The position numbers were made by a program, and so were the translations under genes. From an uncultured Lachnospiraceae bacterium (GTDB taxonomy: Bacteria > Bacillota > Clostridia > Lachnospirales > Lachnospiraceae), in assembly GCA_900554925.1 (NCBI GenBank), contig USJG01000005.1:1-38766 (forward strand): DNA of 38,766 nt. Reading direction: 5' to 3'. Positions 25,639 through 32,165 of this stretch are shown in pieces (position 1 is the first letter of the stretch; the number at the start of each line of letters is the position of its first letter). The notes beneath the pieces were generated by a model. That model saw nothing but the letters and a program-made list of their open reading frames with translations, did no database searches and was not told the DNA's origin.

Positions 25639-27015
25639 TTAAAAATTCAGGTACATAAAGGGATTTCCCGCACTGCTGGATAAAAAGTAAACAGACAGCC
25701 AGAAAATCGCCACTAAAAGCAGCTGGATAACCGGATTCTTCTTATGCTTTTCATAGAATCTGAACACTGCCGGTATACACAATATGATTCCTGCAATAAA
25801 GTAAATACCGTAACTGCCTGCATATCTTAGGATGTCCTGCTGATTCACCGCCACACCGCTTCCTCCGATAAAGGGAAACAGCCTTCCAAGATAAATTCCC
25901 AGATTTTTTAAATCCGTTATGGCAAATACGATCCATGTAATGGGAATCAGTACCAGCACATAAATATTCCCGATCACAGGCAGCTTTTGCAGATATTTCC
26001 CATACAGAAGCTTTTCCAGAATGATAAGCAGCCCAAGTACTGCGCCCCAGATAATATAATTGATCCCATTGCCATGCCATATCCCTGTAAGCAGCCATAC
26101 CACTGCAAGATTCAGCACTATCCTTTTTTTGCTGCACCGGCTGCCGCCCATGGGAATATACACATAATCACGGAACCATCTTCCAAGAGTCACATGCCAT
26201 CTTCTGTAAAATTCCCCAATGCTCTTAGAAGCATAGGGATGATTAAAGTTTTCAATAAAACGATAGCCCAGCATTACCAGAAGTCCGGAGGCCATCAGGG
26301 AATACCCCCAAAAATCAAAATAAAGCTGCATGGAATAGCCGGCTGCCCCAAGCCATGCAAGGGGGGTGGAAATACTCTGAAAGCCGATCATTTGAAGGTC
26401 ATTCCACAAGATCGCCAGCCGGTCTGCCAAAAGGACCTTCATGCCAAGTCCTATAATAAAATATTTCAATCCGTCCTCAAACTGCCCAAGGCTTCCTCTT
26501 TTCTCCGCAGCGAACTCTCCTTCATTGTAGCGCATGATGGGGCCGGAGGTCACCTGGGGAAACAGGGTAAAATACAACGCCACCTGCCGAAATTTCGGTC
26601 TGGTCCATACTTCTCCCCGGAGCAGATCTGCCTGAAAGGATACCATTTTAAAAATGTAAAAACTGATACCCAGCGGAAGCAATGCACTGTCCACAAACAC
26701 AGCCAGTCCTTTAAATACTGCCAGAACCGCCACGTCAATTCCAATGGCCCAGGAGGCGATCCGCCTGCGCTTTTTCGCCTGCCAATTTTGTATGGTGTAG
26801 CCTTCTGACAGCTTCCAGACCTGCATTCCCATATAATAATTGATCACCGTGGCAGCAATAAGCACTAAAATAAAAATCGGCTCGCCTGCCGCATAAAAAA
26901 TCAGGCTGCCCATCAGCAGCACAATTTCTCTGTATTTAGCCGATACTATAAAATATATCACTAAAAAAATCGGTAAAAACCGAAATAAAAATTCCATACT
27001 GGAAAAACTGACCAT
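25639..27015 (-). CDS. MBOAT-family membrane O-acyltransferase (AlgI/DltB-like)
   Basis: Polytopic membrane protein of 458 residues that carries acyl groups, usually acetyl, across the membrane for polysaccharide or peptidoglycan O-acetylation. AlgI-type features are the N-terminal 'FLFRFLPIFLVIYF', 'LPLGISFYIFKMVSFQADL', 'YFDFWGYSLMASGLLVMLGYRFIENFNHPY' in parts, and 'SIGEFYRRWHVTLGRWFRDYVYIPMGG' in parts. The conserved catalytic His is in 'LLTGIWHGNGINYIIWG'. It is followed by an SGNH protein, the standard two-gene arrangement. The ATG at 27015 has AGGGGA upstream. A sigma-A-like promoter lies at 27057-27085. The acceptor polymer is unknown, and no polysaccharide biosynthesis genes are nearby. 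Confidence 0.92.
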   Translation of the reverse strand: MVSFSSMEFLFRFLPIFLVIYFIVSAKYREIVLLMGSLIFYAAGEPIFILVLIAATVINYYMGMQVWKLSEGYTIQNWQAKKRRRIASWAIGIDVAVLAVFKGLAVFVDSALLPLGISFYIFKMVSFQADLLRGEVWTRPKFRQVALYFTLFPQVTSGPIMRYNEGEFAAEKRGSLGQFEDGLKYFIIGLGMKVLLADRLAILWNDLQMIGFQSISTPLAWLGAAGYSMQLYFDFWGYSLMASGLLVMLGYRFIENFNHPYASKSIGEFYRRWHVTLGRWFRDYVYIPMGGSRCSKKRIVLNLAVVWLLTGIWHGNGINYIIWGAVLGLLIILEKLLYGKYLQKLPVIGNIYVLVLIPITWIVFAITDLKNLGIYLGRLFPFIGGSGVAVNQQDILRYAGSYGIYFIAGIILCIPAVFRFYEKHKKNPVIQLLLVAIFWLSVYFLSSSAGNPFMYLNF

Positions 27016-27056
27016 AACATTCCCCTGCTTTTATCATTTGAATTTATATCATTCTT

Positions 27057-27085
27057 ATTGTATCATCCTCATACCAAATTCACAA
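27057..27085 (-). promoter_or_regulatory. Sigma-A-like promoter of the MBOAT-SGNH pair
   Basis: On the minus strand TTGTGA (27085-27080), a 17-base spacer and TACAAT (27062-27057) form a good vegetative promoter about 42 bases before the MBOAT ATG. It is divergent from the spoVAC promoter. Confidence 0.6.
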
Positions 27086-27107
27086 GAAGGTTCCTTTAGT
27101 TTCCAGT

Positions 27108-27136
27108 GCATATTTAATAACAAAAGGGGTATACTG
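27108..27136 (+). promoter_or_regulatory. Sigma-G-like promoter of spoVAC
   Basis: GCATA (27108-27112), 17 bases and TATACTG (27130-27136) resemble GCATA-N17-CATACTA and the same arrangement before spoVAD and spoVAA. It lies 42 bases before the spoVAC ATG. A sigma-F reading of the same sequence (GGGTATACTG) is also possible. Confidence 0.5.
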
Positions 27137-27178
27137 AATACATATCAGTACACCGTTTAACAGGAGGGTATAAAAATT

Positions 27179-27652
27179 ATGAACGAACCCAAAAGTGAAG
27201 ATCAGAGAAATCTGGAAAAAGAATATGAAGAATATGTCAAAATGATCACTCCCACCCATAATCTGTATCTGCAGATGTTAAAGGCCTTCATTACAGGCGG
27301 CGTCATCTGTATGCTGGGCCAGTTTCTGCTTAATTTTGCCGGCAGTACACTGGGAATGGACCAGGAAATGTCCGGCAGCTTCTGTTCTCTTATCCTTGTA
27401 TTTATAAGCGTCCTCTTAACCGGCCTTAATATTTATCCTTCCATAGTGAAGTTCGGCGGTGCCGGCGCTTTAGTTCCTATTACCGGATTTGCCAATTCTG
27501 TGGCAGCTCCCGCTGTGGAATTTAAAAAAGAAGGACAGGTTTTCGGAATTGGCTGTAAGATATTTACCATTGCCGGCCCGGTTATCCTGTATGGTATCTT
27601 TACCAGCTGGGTGCTGGGGCTTTGCTATTGGCTTTTGAAATTTGTCATGTGA
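27179..27652 (+). CDS. spoVAC: Stage V sporulation protein AC (SpoVAC)
   Basis: Membrane subunit of the SpoVA complex, 157 residues; in Bacillus SpoVAC acts as a mechanosensitive dipicolinate channel. A charged N-terminal tail (1-35) is followed by helices near 36-60, 70-90, 95-115 and 130-155. 'PTHNLYLQMLKAFITGGVICMLGQ' in parts, 'VKFGGAGALVPITGFANSVAAPAVEFKKEG' in parts and 'VFGIGCKIFTIAGPVILYG' are typical. AGGAGG lies 11 bases before the ATG. It is the only spoVA gene on the plus strand and is monocistronic. It ends 7 bases from the convergent CxxC-protein gene, with no visible terminator between them. Confidence 0.95.
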   Translation: MNEPKSEDQRNLEKEYEEYVKMITPTHNLYLQMLKAFITGGVICMLGQFLLNFAGSTLGMDQEMSGSFCSLILVFISVLLTGLNIYPSIVKFGGAGALVPITGFANSVAAPAVEFKKEGQVFGIGCKIFTIAGPVILYGIFTSWVLGLCYWLLKFVM

Positions 27653-27659
27653 TTCCAAA

Positions 27660-28421
27660 CTACTTATTCATCTTGTAAACCGGATCGGCAGGATAACCGC
27701 CCTTTAGCTTCTGCATGCCTCTCTGTATGGCATCCCTGGAGTTTTTCCAGTCTGCATCCTTGTTGCGATAATCAAACTTCTCTACCAGCCAGGCCACATC
27801 CTCTTTAAGCCTTTCCATATTTTTCTCCATCAGCTCAAACATTTCAGGATAAAACTCTTTCTTTTCCCTGTCATTTAACCTGCTCTCTCCATATTCGCAC
27901 AAATCTCCGAAATGATGCAGACAAAATCCCTTGCCCCCAAGAATACGCTTTTTAAAGTCCTCGTCCTTTTTGTACATATAAAAGAAGGTATCCATATATC
28001 TGTCATAGGTATCCGCAAAGCGCTTACAAATATAACAGGAATTTTCCTTCTCCTGTGCCCAGATACTGATAGGATTTATCCTTTCCGTATCTTTCTTCCG
28101 TTTCCCCAGGAAACCTGATTTGGAGGGGACAAACTTCTTAAACTGCTCCTTCATCTCCTTATTGATCTGCATATAATGAGTCTTTAAAATCCAACCATTG
28201 CCTAAGGTATTGCCATAGTCAAACATTTTCTTAAAATGCTCCCGGCAAAAGCCTGCCTTATCGGTAGCTTCCCGCACGTCGCTTTCCATGTAAGAGGAAC
28301 CTGACCCTAACACAAAATCCAGAATATCCTGCTCAACCGCCCTCTCGATAAAACAAAAAGGGCATTCGTCCTTAGCGTTAACCGCATCATTTAATGGTAT
28401 CGTATATAGCTTTTCTTTCAT
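27660..28421 (-). CDS. Conserved protein with duplicated CxxC...CxxH motifs (DUF6062-like)
   Basis: Soluble 253-residue protein of unknown function, of the type I recall as DUF6062 in Lachnospiraceae. It contains an internal duplication of a four-ligand pattern. Copy one has C20, C23 (DECPFC), C59 and H62 (FCREHF). Copy two has C129, C132 (SCYIC), C167 and H170 (FCLHHF). The spacing from the second to third Cys is 36 and 35 residues. This looks like two CCCH metal sites, or two thiol centres, in a mainly helical protein. There is no signal peptide. It lies 11 bases downstream of a TetR regulator gene and is probably co-transcribed and controlled by it. Confidence 0.8.
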   Translation of the reverse strand: MKEKLYTIPLNDAVNAKDECPFCFIERAVEQDILDFVLGSGSSYMESDVREATDKAGFCREHFKKMFDYGNTLGNGWILKTHYMQINKEMKEQFKKFVPSKSGFLGKRKKDTERINPISIWAQEKENSCYICKRFADTYDRYMDTFFYMYKKDEDFKKRILGGKGFCLHHFGDLCEYGESRLNDREKKEFYPEMFELMEKNMERLKEDVAWLVEKFDYRNKDADWKNSRDAIQRGMQKLKGGYPADPVYKMNK

Positions 28422-28432
28422 GACAGCCTCCC

Positions 28433-29035
28433 TTACTTATAACTGAGCTTTTTCATCATTTCCAGATAACGCTTCATTTCTTTATAGTAAATTTCAGGCT
28501 GGAACGAATCGTTTAAAAACTGCTCCTTCATAAGCCCTTCTACTGTATAATCAATTACCTTTGTGAGCATCTTTATATCCGTTCCTTCTCTAAACTTCTC
28601 TAAATCAGCCCTTTCCATGATCTGTGCATACTGCCTTGGAAGTGTGTCCCGCTTATCTTCAGTTTCCATCAGGGCTTCGCTTACATTTTCTTCCTTACTC
28701 TTGTTTAGGAACTGAAGCATATAGGGATAATTTTTCATTACCTGAAGCTGGGACTTTTTAATCTGTACCAGCAGTTCAAAATAATCTGTCTCCTTTGCTG
28801 ATACGCCTGTTGAAAGCTCAAGCAGCATATATCTGACACTATAATCGTAAATAAAAGAATAAAGCCCCAGCTTGCTGATAAAATAATGGAACAGCAATCC
28901 TTTACTGATTCCCGCCTCCTTTACAATATCGTCAGTGCTGGCGTGACCATAACCGTTCCTTGCAAAAACCTTAAGGGCCCCATTGATCATTCTGTCCTGC
29001 TTTTCCTTTTTTAAATCAAAAAACTTCTCGTTCAT
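28433..29035 (-). CDS. TetR/AcrR-family transcriptional regulator
   Basis: Regulator of 200 residues. The N-terminal helix-turn-helix (about 8-55) reads 'RMINGALKVFARNGYGHASTDDIVKEAGISKGLLFHYF', in parts, the TetR pattern with recognition helix 'ISKGLLFHYF'. The C-terminal ligand and dimer domain is divergent, so the inducer is unknown. The start ATG at 29035 fits better than the upstream ATG at 29062. The promoter is TTGAAG-N17-TATATT, with palindromes overlapping the start of transcription, consistent with autorepression. The partner gene is the duplicated CxxC-CxxH protein downstream. Confidence 0.92.
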   Translation of the reverse strand: MNEKFFDLKKEKQDRMINGALKVFARNGYGHASTDDIVKEAGISKGLLFHYFISKLGLYSFIYDYSVRYMLLELSTGVSAKETDYFELLVQIKKSQLQVMKNYPYMLQFLNKSKEENVSEALMETEDKRDTLPRQYAQIMERADLEKFREGTDIKMLTKVIDYTVEGLMKEQFLNDSFQPEIYYKEMKRYLEMMKKLSYK

Positions 29036-29077
29036 AAATTCCACCCCTGCCCAAAATCTCATCCGACTGCAAATCCA

Positions 29078-29094
29078 TTGACTTTACCAGTCGA
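29078..29094. promoter_or_regulatory. Putative TetR operator 1
   Basis: TTGACT-TTACC-AGTCGA is an imperfect 17-base palindrome (5 of 6 arm pairs) at the expected transcription start of the tetR gene. An extra half site, CGACTG, lies at 29064-29069. Binding would block initiation. Confidence 0.4.
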
Positions 29095-29099
29095 GCTTA

Positions 29100-29128
29100 A
29101 ATATAGCATATTTACCTCATTCCTTCAA
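29100..29128 (-). promoter_or_regulatory. Sigma-A-like promoter of the tetR-CxxC gene pair
   Basis: On the minus strand TTGAAG (29128-29123), 17 bases and TATATT (29105-29100) form a strong vegetative promoter, upstream of operator 1. Confidence 0.6.
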
Positions 29129-29184
29129 TCACTTCCAAAAAACTAGTGGCAACTTTTTTTCTGCCTACCATATCTTGTGCATAG

Positions 29185-29197
29185 TGGTAATTTACCA
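29185..29197. promoter_or_regulatory. Putative TetR operator 2
   Basis: TGGTAA-T-TTACCA is a perfect 13-base palindrome. It shares the word TTTACCAG with operator 1 (29083-29090) and lies in the divergent region. It may let the TetR protein also control the plus-strand acidic protein gene. Confidence 0.4.
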
Positions 29198-29309
29198 GCA
29201 GATACGCTATTTCAAATTTTATATTTTTTTTATACATATTCTCTTTTCAATTTCACAGAATAGTATTAAGATATTACTAGTATGATGAATAACTGAAAGG
29301 AGTATATTT

Positions 29310-29771
29310 ATGTCCAAAAAATTTGGTAAATTTTTACTTTTCTCAGCCGTGGCCGGTGCTGCCGCTTATGGTGCATATCACTATTTGCAAATCAAAGACG
29401 ACGCTCCTTCCTCAAACGCAAACGAGGATACTGATGATGATTTTGACGATTTTTCCGAAGACCTTGATGATGACACAGCAGAAACTAAAGAACGCTCCTA
29501 TGTCCCCTTAAATCTGAATAAAGCAGAAGCCATTGCTTCTGAAGCTTTCCATAAAGCCAAAGAAGTGATCAGCGATTCTGTCCAGCAGGTAAAAGATACT
29601 GTAAAGTCTGTTGCAGAAGGCCAGACTGTCTCCGAGGGCAGTTTTACCGATCTGACTGCTTTGAACAAAGAAAAAAATGCAGAAGCGGAAGCTTCACAGG
29701 AAACGCCTGAAGATGTCAGGGATGCCGGGGCAGATAAGGTAGAAGAATTTTTCGATGACGGCGATTTATAA
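29310..29771 (+). CDS. Small acidic membrane-anchored protein
   Basis: 153-residue protein I cannot assign to a characterised family. Residues 1-6 are basic, followed by a hydrophobic helix (about 7-25, 'FLLFSAVAGAAAYGAYHYL') with no lipobox or cleavage site. A highly acidic stretch (about 38-55, Asp-rich) follows. Then comes a predicted amphipathic helical region (70-100, 'AEAIASEAFHKAKEVISDSVQQVKDTVKS' in parts) and an acidic tail. It resembles YtxH-like stress proteins in layout only. AAAGGAG lies upstream. A weak promoter, TTTTCA-N17-TAAGAT, may lie about 29253-29281. A strong terminator follows the gene. Confidence 0.7.
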   Translation: MSKKFGKFLLFSAVAGAAAYGAYHYLQIKDDAPSSNANEDTDDDFDDFSEDLDDDTAETKERSYVPLNLNKAEAIASEAFHKAKEVISDSVQQVKDTVKSVAEGQTVSEGSFTDLTALNKEKNAEAEASQETPEDVRDAGADKVEEFFDDGDL

Positions 29772-29810
29772 ATTCTATTCTGATGATACTTTTGATACTT
29801 TTAACAGGCA

Positions 29811-29847
29811 AAGCCTGGAACACCTTAAAAATAGGCGCTCCAGGCTT
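29811..29847 (+). terminator. Terminator hairpin of the acidic protein gene
   Basis: AAGCCTGGA (29811-29819) and TCCAGGCTT (29839-29847) form a perfect 9-base stem with a 19-base loop, followed by TTCTT. It overlaps the last codons and the stop of the convergent mocR gene and may serve both strands. Confidence 0.7.
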
Positions 29848-31288
29848 TTCTTAACACTTTAATTCCCTGATACAGTTCCTGTTTTTCCAGGGCCCCATAC
29901 CCCAAAAGTACCGTTCCCTCCAGAGAAGCATCCCCTTCCTTTTTCCGGCTCATGCAGGCATCCGATATTCCATAAAGCCTTACCCCTTCCTTCAAAGCCG
30001 CTTCTAAAAGCTCTTTCTCCGGTATACGCCTCCGGCTGGTAAGAAGGATATGCAGTCCTGCATTTTCCCCCGAAATTATAAATTCCTTTTCAAAGGAAGA
30101 AAGCTGATTTAAAAGGAAATCATGCCTGTCTCTGTACACTTTTCGCATTTTATTTAAATACCGTTCAAAATATCCGTCTTTAATAAACTCATTTAAGATA
30201 CGCTGGTCAATGCGGGATACTGTGGAGGCATAAAACCCGCAGTTTTCTTTGTATACCTTTAAAAGCCTCTGGGGCAGTACCATATAGCCCACACGGATTG
30301 CCGGGGCAATGGATTTGGAAAAGGTTCCCATATAAATTACCCTGCCTTCCCTGTCTGATGCCTGCAAGGAAGGAATTGGTTTTCCTTTGTATCTAAACTC
30401 ACTGTCGTAATCGTCCTCAATAAGATACCTGTCTTCCCCTTCTTTCGCCCACTTCAGCAATTCCATCCGCCTGCCAATAGGCATTACTACTCCCGTAGGA
30501 TATTGATGAGAAGGCATTACATAAGCCACCCTTGCTTTTGTCTGCCGCAGCTTTGCCACATCCATCCCATTATCATCCATGGGAATTGCCTCTATTTCAT
30601 AGGCAAAAGACTGAAATACTCTGTAAGCACGTTTATAGGTGGGATCTTCCATGGCAATGGGTACATGCCTCCCTAATATTTTTTCAAGCAGCATGAACAA
30701 ATAGTCAGTTCCTGCCCCAATAATGATCTGCTCCGGCTGGCAGTTGACCCCTCTTGAGGAATGAAGGTACCGGCCGATAGTCTCCCGCAGCTGCTGATCC
30801 CCCTGGGCATCTCCAAGGGCAAACATTTCACTGTTGGCGTCTACCAGAATATTCCTGGTGATTTTTTTCCATGTTGCATATGGAAAATCCTTTAAGCTCA
30901 CAGCATGGGGTGAAAAATCATACTGCACCGGAGCTAAGCCGGTCTCTTCCTTTCGCCTGCTCTCTCCAGGGCAGAAGGGATTTCTTACGCTGTCTGAGAA
31001 GTCTGTCTGCTGTCCATCGTCAGACAGATGAAGCAAATCCTCTACATGGCTTACAAAATATCCCTTGCAGGGCCTTGCCTCCACATATCCTTCCGCTGCC
31101 AGTTGTCCATAGGCCGAATCTACTGTGCTTCTGGCTATCTGCAGATATTCTGCCAGAGAACGAGTTGAGGGAAGCTTCTCTCCCGCAAGAAGCTTCCCCT
31201 GTCTTATCTCATCTCTGATATGTTCATAAATCTGCTGGTACAGACACTTTTCATCTGTATCTGTCAGTTGTATTGTCAGATCATTCAT
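29825..31288 (-). CDS. MocR-family (GntR-aminotransferase fusion) regulator
   Basis: Transcription regulator of 487 residues. An N-terminal GntR winged helix (about 15-80, 'LYQQIYEHIRDEIRQGKLLAGEKLPSTRSLAEYLQIARSTV' in parts) is joined to a class I aminotransferase-like domain (about 120-487). The PLP-binding Lys lies in 'MGTFSKSIAPAIRVGY', and 'LIEDDYDSEFRY' contains the conserved Asp that contacts the ring nitrogen. PdxR, GabR and related regulators have this plan and usually control vitamin B6 or amino-acid genes. No pdxST or gab gene is adjacent. It is 2 bases after the DUF2225 gene, so it likely belongs to the glnS-DUF2225-mocR transcript. The target is unknown. Confidence 0.93.
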   Translation of the reverse strand: MNDLTIQLTDTDEKCLYQQIYEHIRDEIRQGKLLAGEKLPSTRSLAEYLQIARSTVDSAYGQLAAEGYVEARPCKGYFVSHVEDLLHLSDDGQQTDFSDSVRNPFCPGESRRKEETGLAPVQYDFSPHAVSLKDFPYATWKKITRNILVDANSEMFALGDAQGDQQLRETIGRYLHSSRGVNCQPEQIIIGAGTDYLFMLLEKILGRHVPIAMEDPTYKRAYRVFQSFAYEIEAIPMDDNGMDVAKLRQTKARVAYVMPSHQYPTGVVMPIGRRMELLKWAKEGEDRYLIEDDYDSEFRYKGKPIPSLQASDREGRVIYMGTFSKSIAPAIRVGYMVLPQRLLKVYKENCGFYASTVSRIDQRILNEFIKDGYFERYLNKMRKVYRDRHDFLLNQLSSFEKEFIISGENAGLHILLTSRRRIPEKELLEAALKEGVRLYGISDACMSRKKEGDASLEGTVLLGYGALEKQELYQGIKVLRKAWSAYF

Positions 31289-31290
31289 AG

Positions 31291-32151
31291 TCAGCCTGCA
31301 TTTTTCTCCTTGATCTTCGCAATCAATACTTCCTTAACTTCCCTTGCCTTATCCTTCATACGGCTGGTGGCCGTGGTGGACACTAAGATACCTGAAATAA
31401 GCCTTGACGCAATATCATACTGCCCAAAATCCATAGCCAGAACTGCAATCAGATATTCTACCGTAGTTTCATCCATGCCGCACATGGGATAATTTTCTGT
31501 CTGTCTGGCAGACAAAAATCCCTCCAGGGCATTTTTTAAGAACTCGTTCTCCTGCTCCTTTAAGGAAGCAAGCTCCCCGGCATATCCTTCCGCTTCCTTA
31601 TCAAGACTCTCGCCCATACTGCGCAAAAGCCACCCGGTCTTTAAGCAGATGTAAGCCTTTTCGCTGGCCTTTGCATGCTTTACGATCGCATTGGCAAGAC
31701 ACAGCTTGTATCTTCCAAGGGCTTCCTCATAAGTGTAAATATCATTCTGGGCATCCGTTTTCTGATAGGAATTGGAAATCGTCTCTTTTACCGCCTTGAT
31801 CTGGGTGGACGTCAGCCCGCCGAAATAACGGCTAAGAGCGGCATAACCGCACTCAGGACAGATGATCACATCATATTTTAAAGGTTCAATATGCTCATAT
31901 ACAGGACGAAGATCCATATCCGTGCGCAGAAGTCTGGCTTTGCTTGCCTTAAGGGTCCTTGCCTTTATTTTACTGTCACAAACCGGGCACTCATATGTTT
32001 TGTCAAAAAGAAAATCAGTTTCATTGAAAACCGGCACTTTCTGCTTCCCGGCCTCCTCCTGTTCCTCCTTCTTCTTTTCTTCCTCATATAAGTCCATGCT
32101 TTCCAGGTTTTTAAGTCCTAATTTTTCCAATCCAGATAATAAACCGGCCAT
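31291..32151 (-). CDS. DUF2225 family protein
   Basis: Soluble 286-residue protein of the uncharacterised DUF2225 family, common in Clostridia. An N-terminal charged segment (19-40, very Glu/Lys rich) precedes a zinc-ribbon-like region with C55-x2-C58 ('YECPVCDSK') and C98-x2-C101 ('IICPECGYAAL'), likely a four-Cys metal site. The rest is helical with a TPR-like feel ('YEEALGRYKLCLANAIVKHA' and similar segments), which I infer only from sequence texture. AGGAGGGAG is before the ATG. It lies between glnS and the mocR gene with gaps of 14 and 2 bases. Confidence 0.85.
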   Translation of the reverse strand: MAGLLSGLEKLGLKNLESMDLYEEEKKKEEQEEAGKQKVPVFNETDFLFDKTYECPVCDSKIKARTLKASKARLLRTDMDLRPVYEHIEPLKYDVIICPECGYAALSRYFGGLTSTQIKAVKETISNSYQKTDAQNDIYTYEEALGRYKLCLANAIVKHAKASEKAYICLKTGWLLRSMGESLDKEAEGYAGELASLKEQENEFLKNALEGFLSARQTENYPMCGMDETTVEYLIAVLAMDFGQYDIASRLISGILVSTTATSRMKDKAREVKEVLIAKIKEKNAG

Positions 32152-32165
32152 TTTTCTCCCTCCTC

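Noticed and set aside
25987..26808. A 273-codon plus-strand frame opposite the MBOAT gene
   Set aside because: The translation looks like no protein family and is antisense to a clear membrane acyltransferase.
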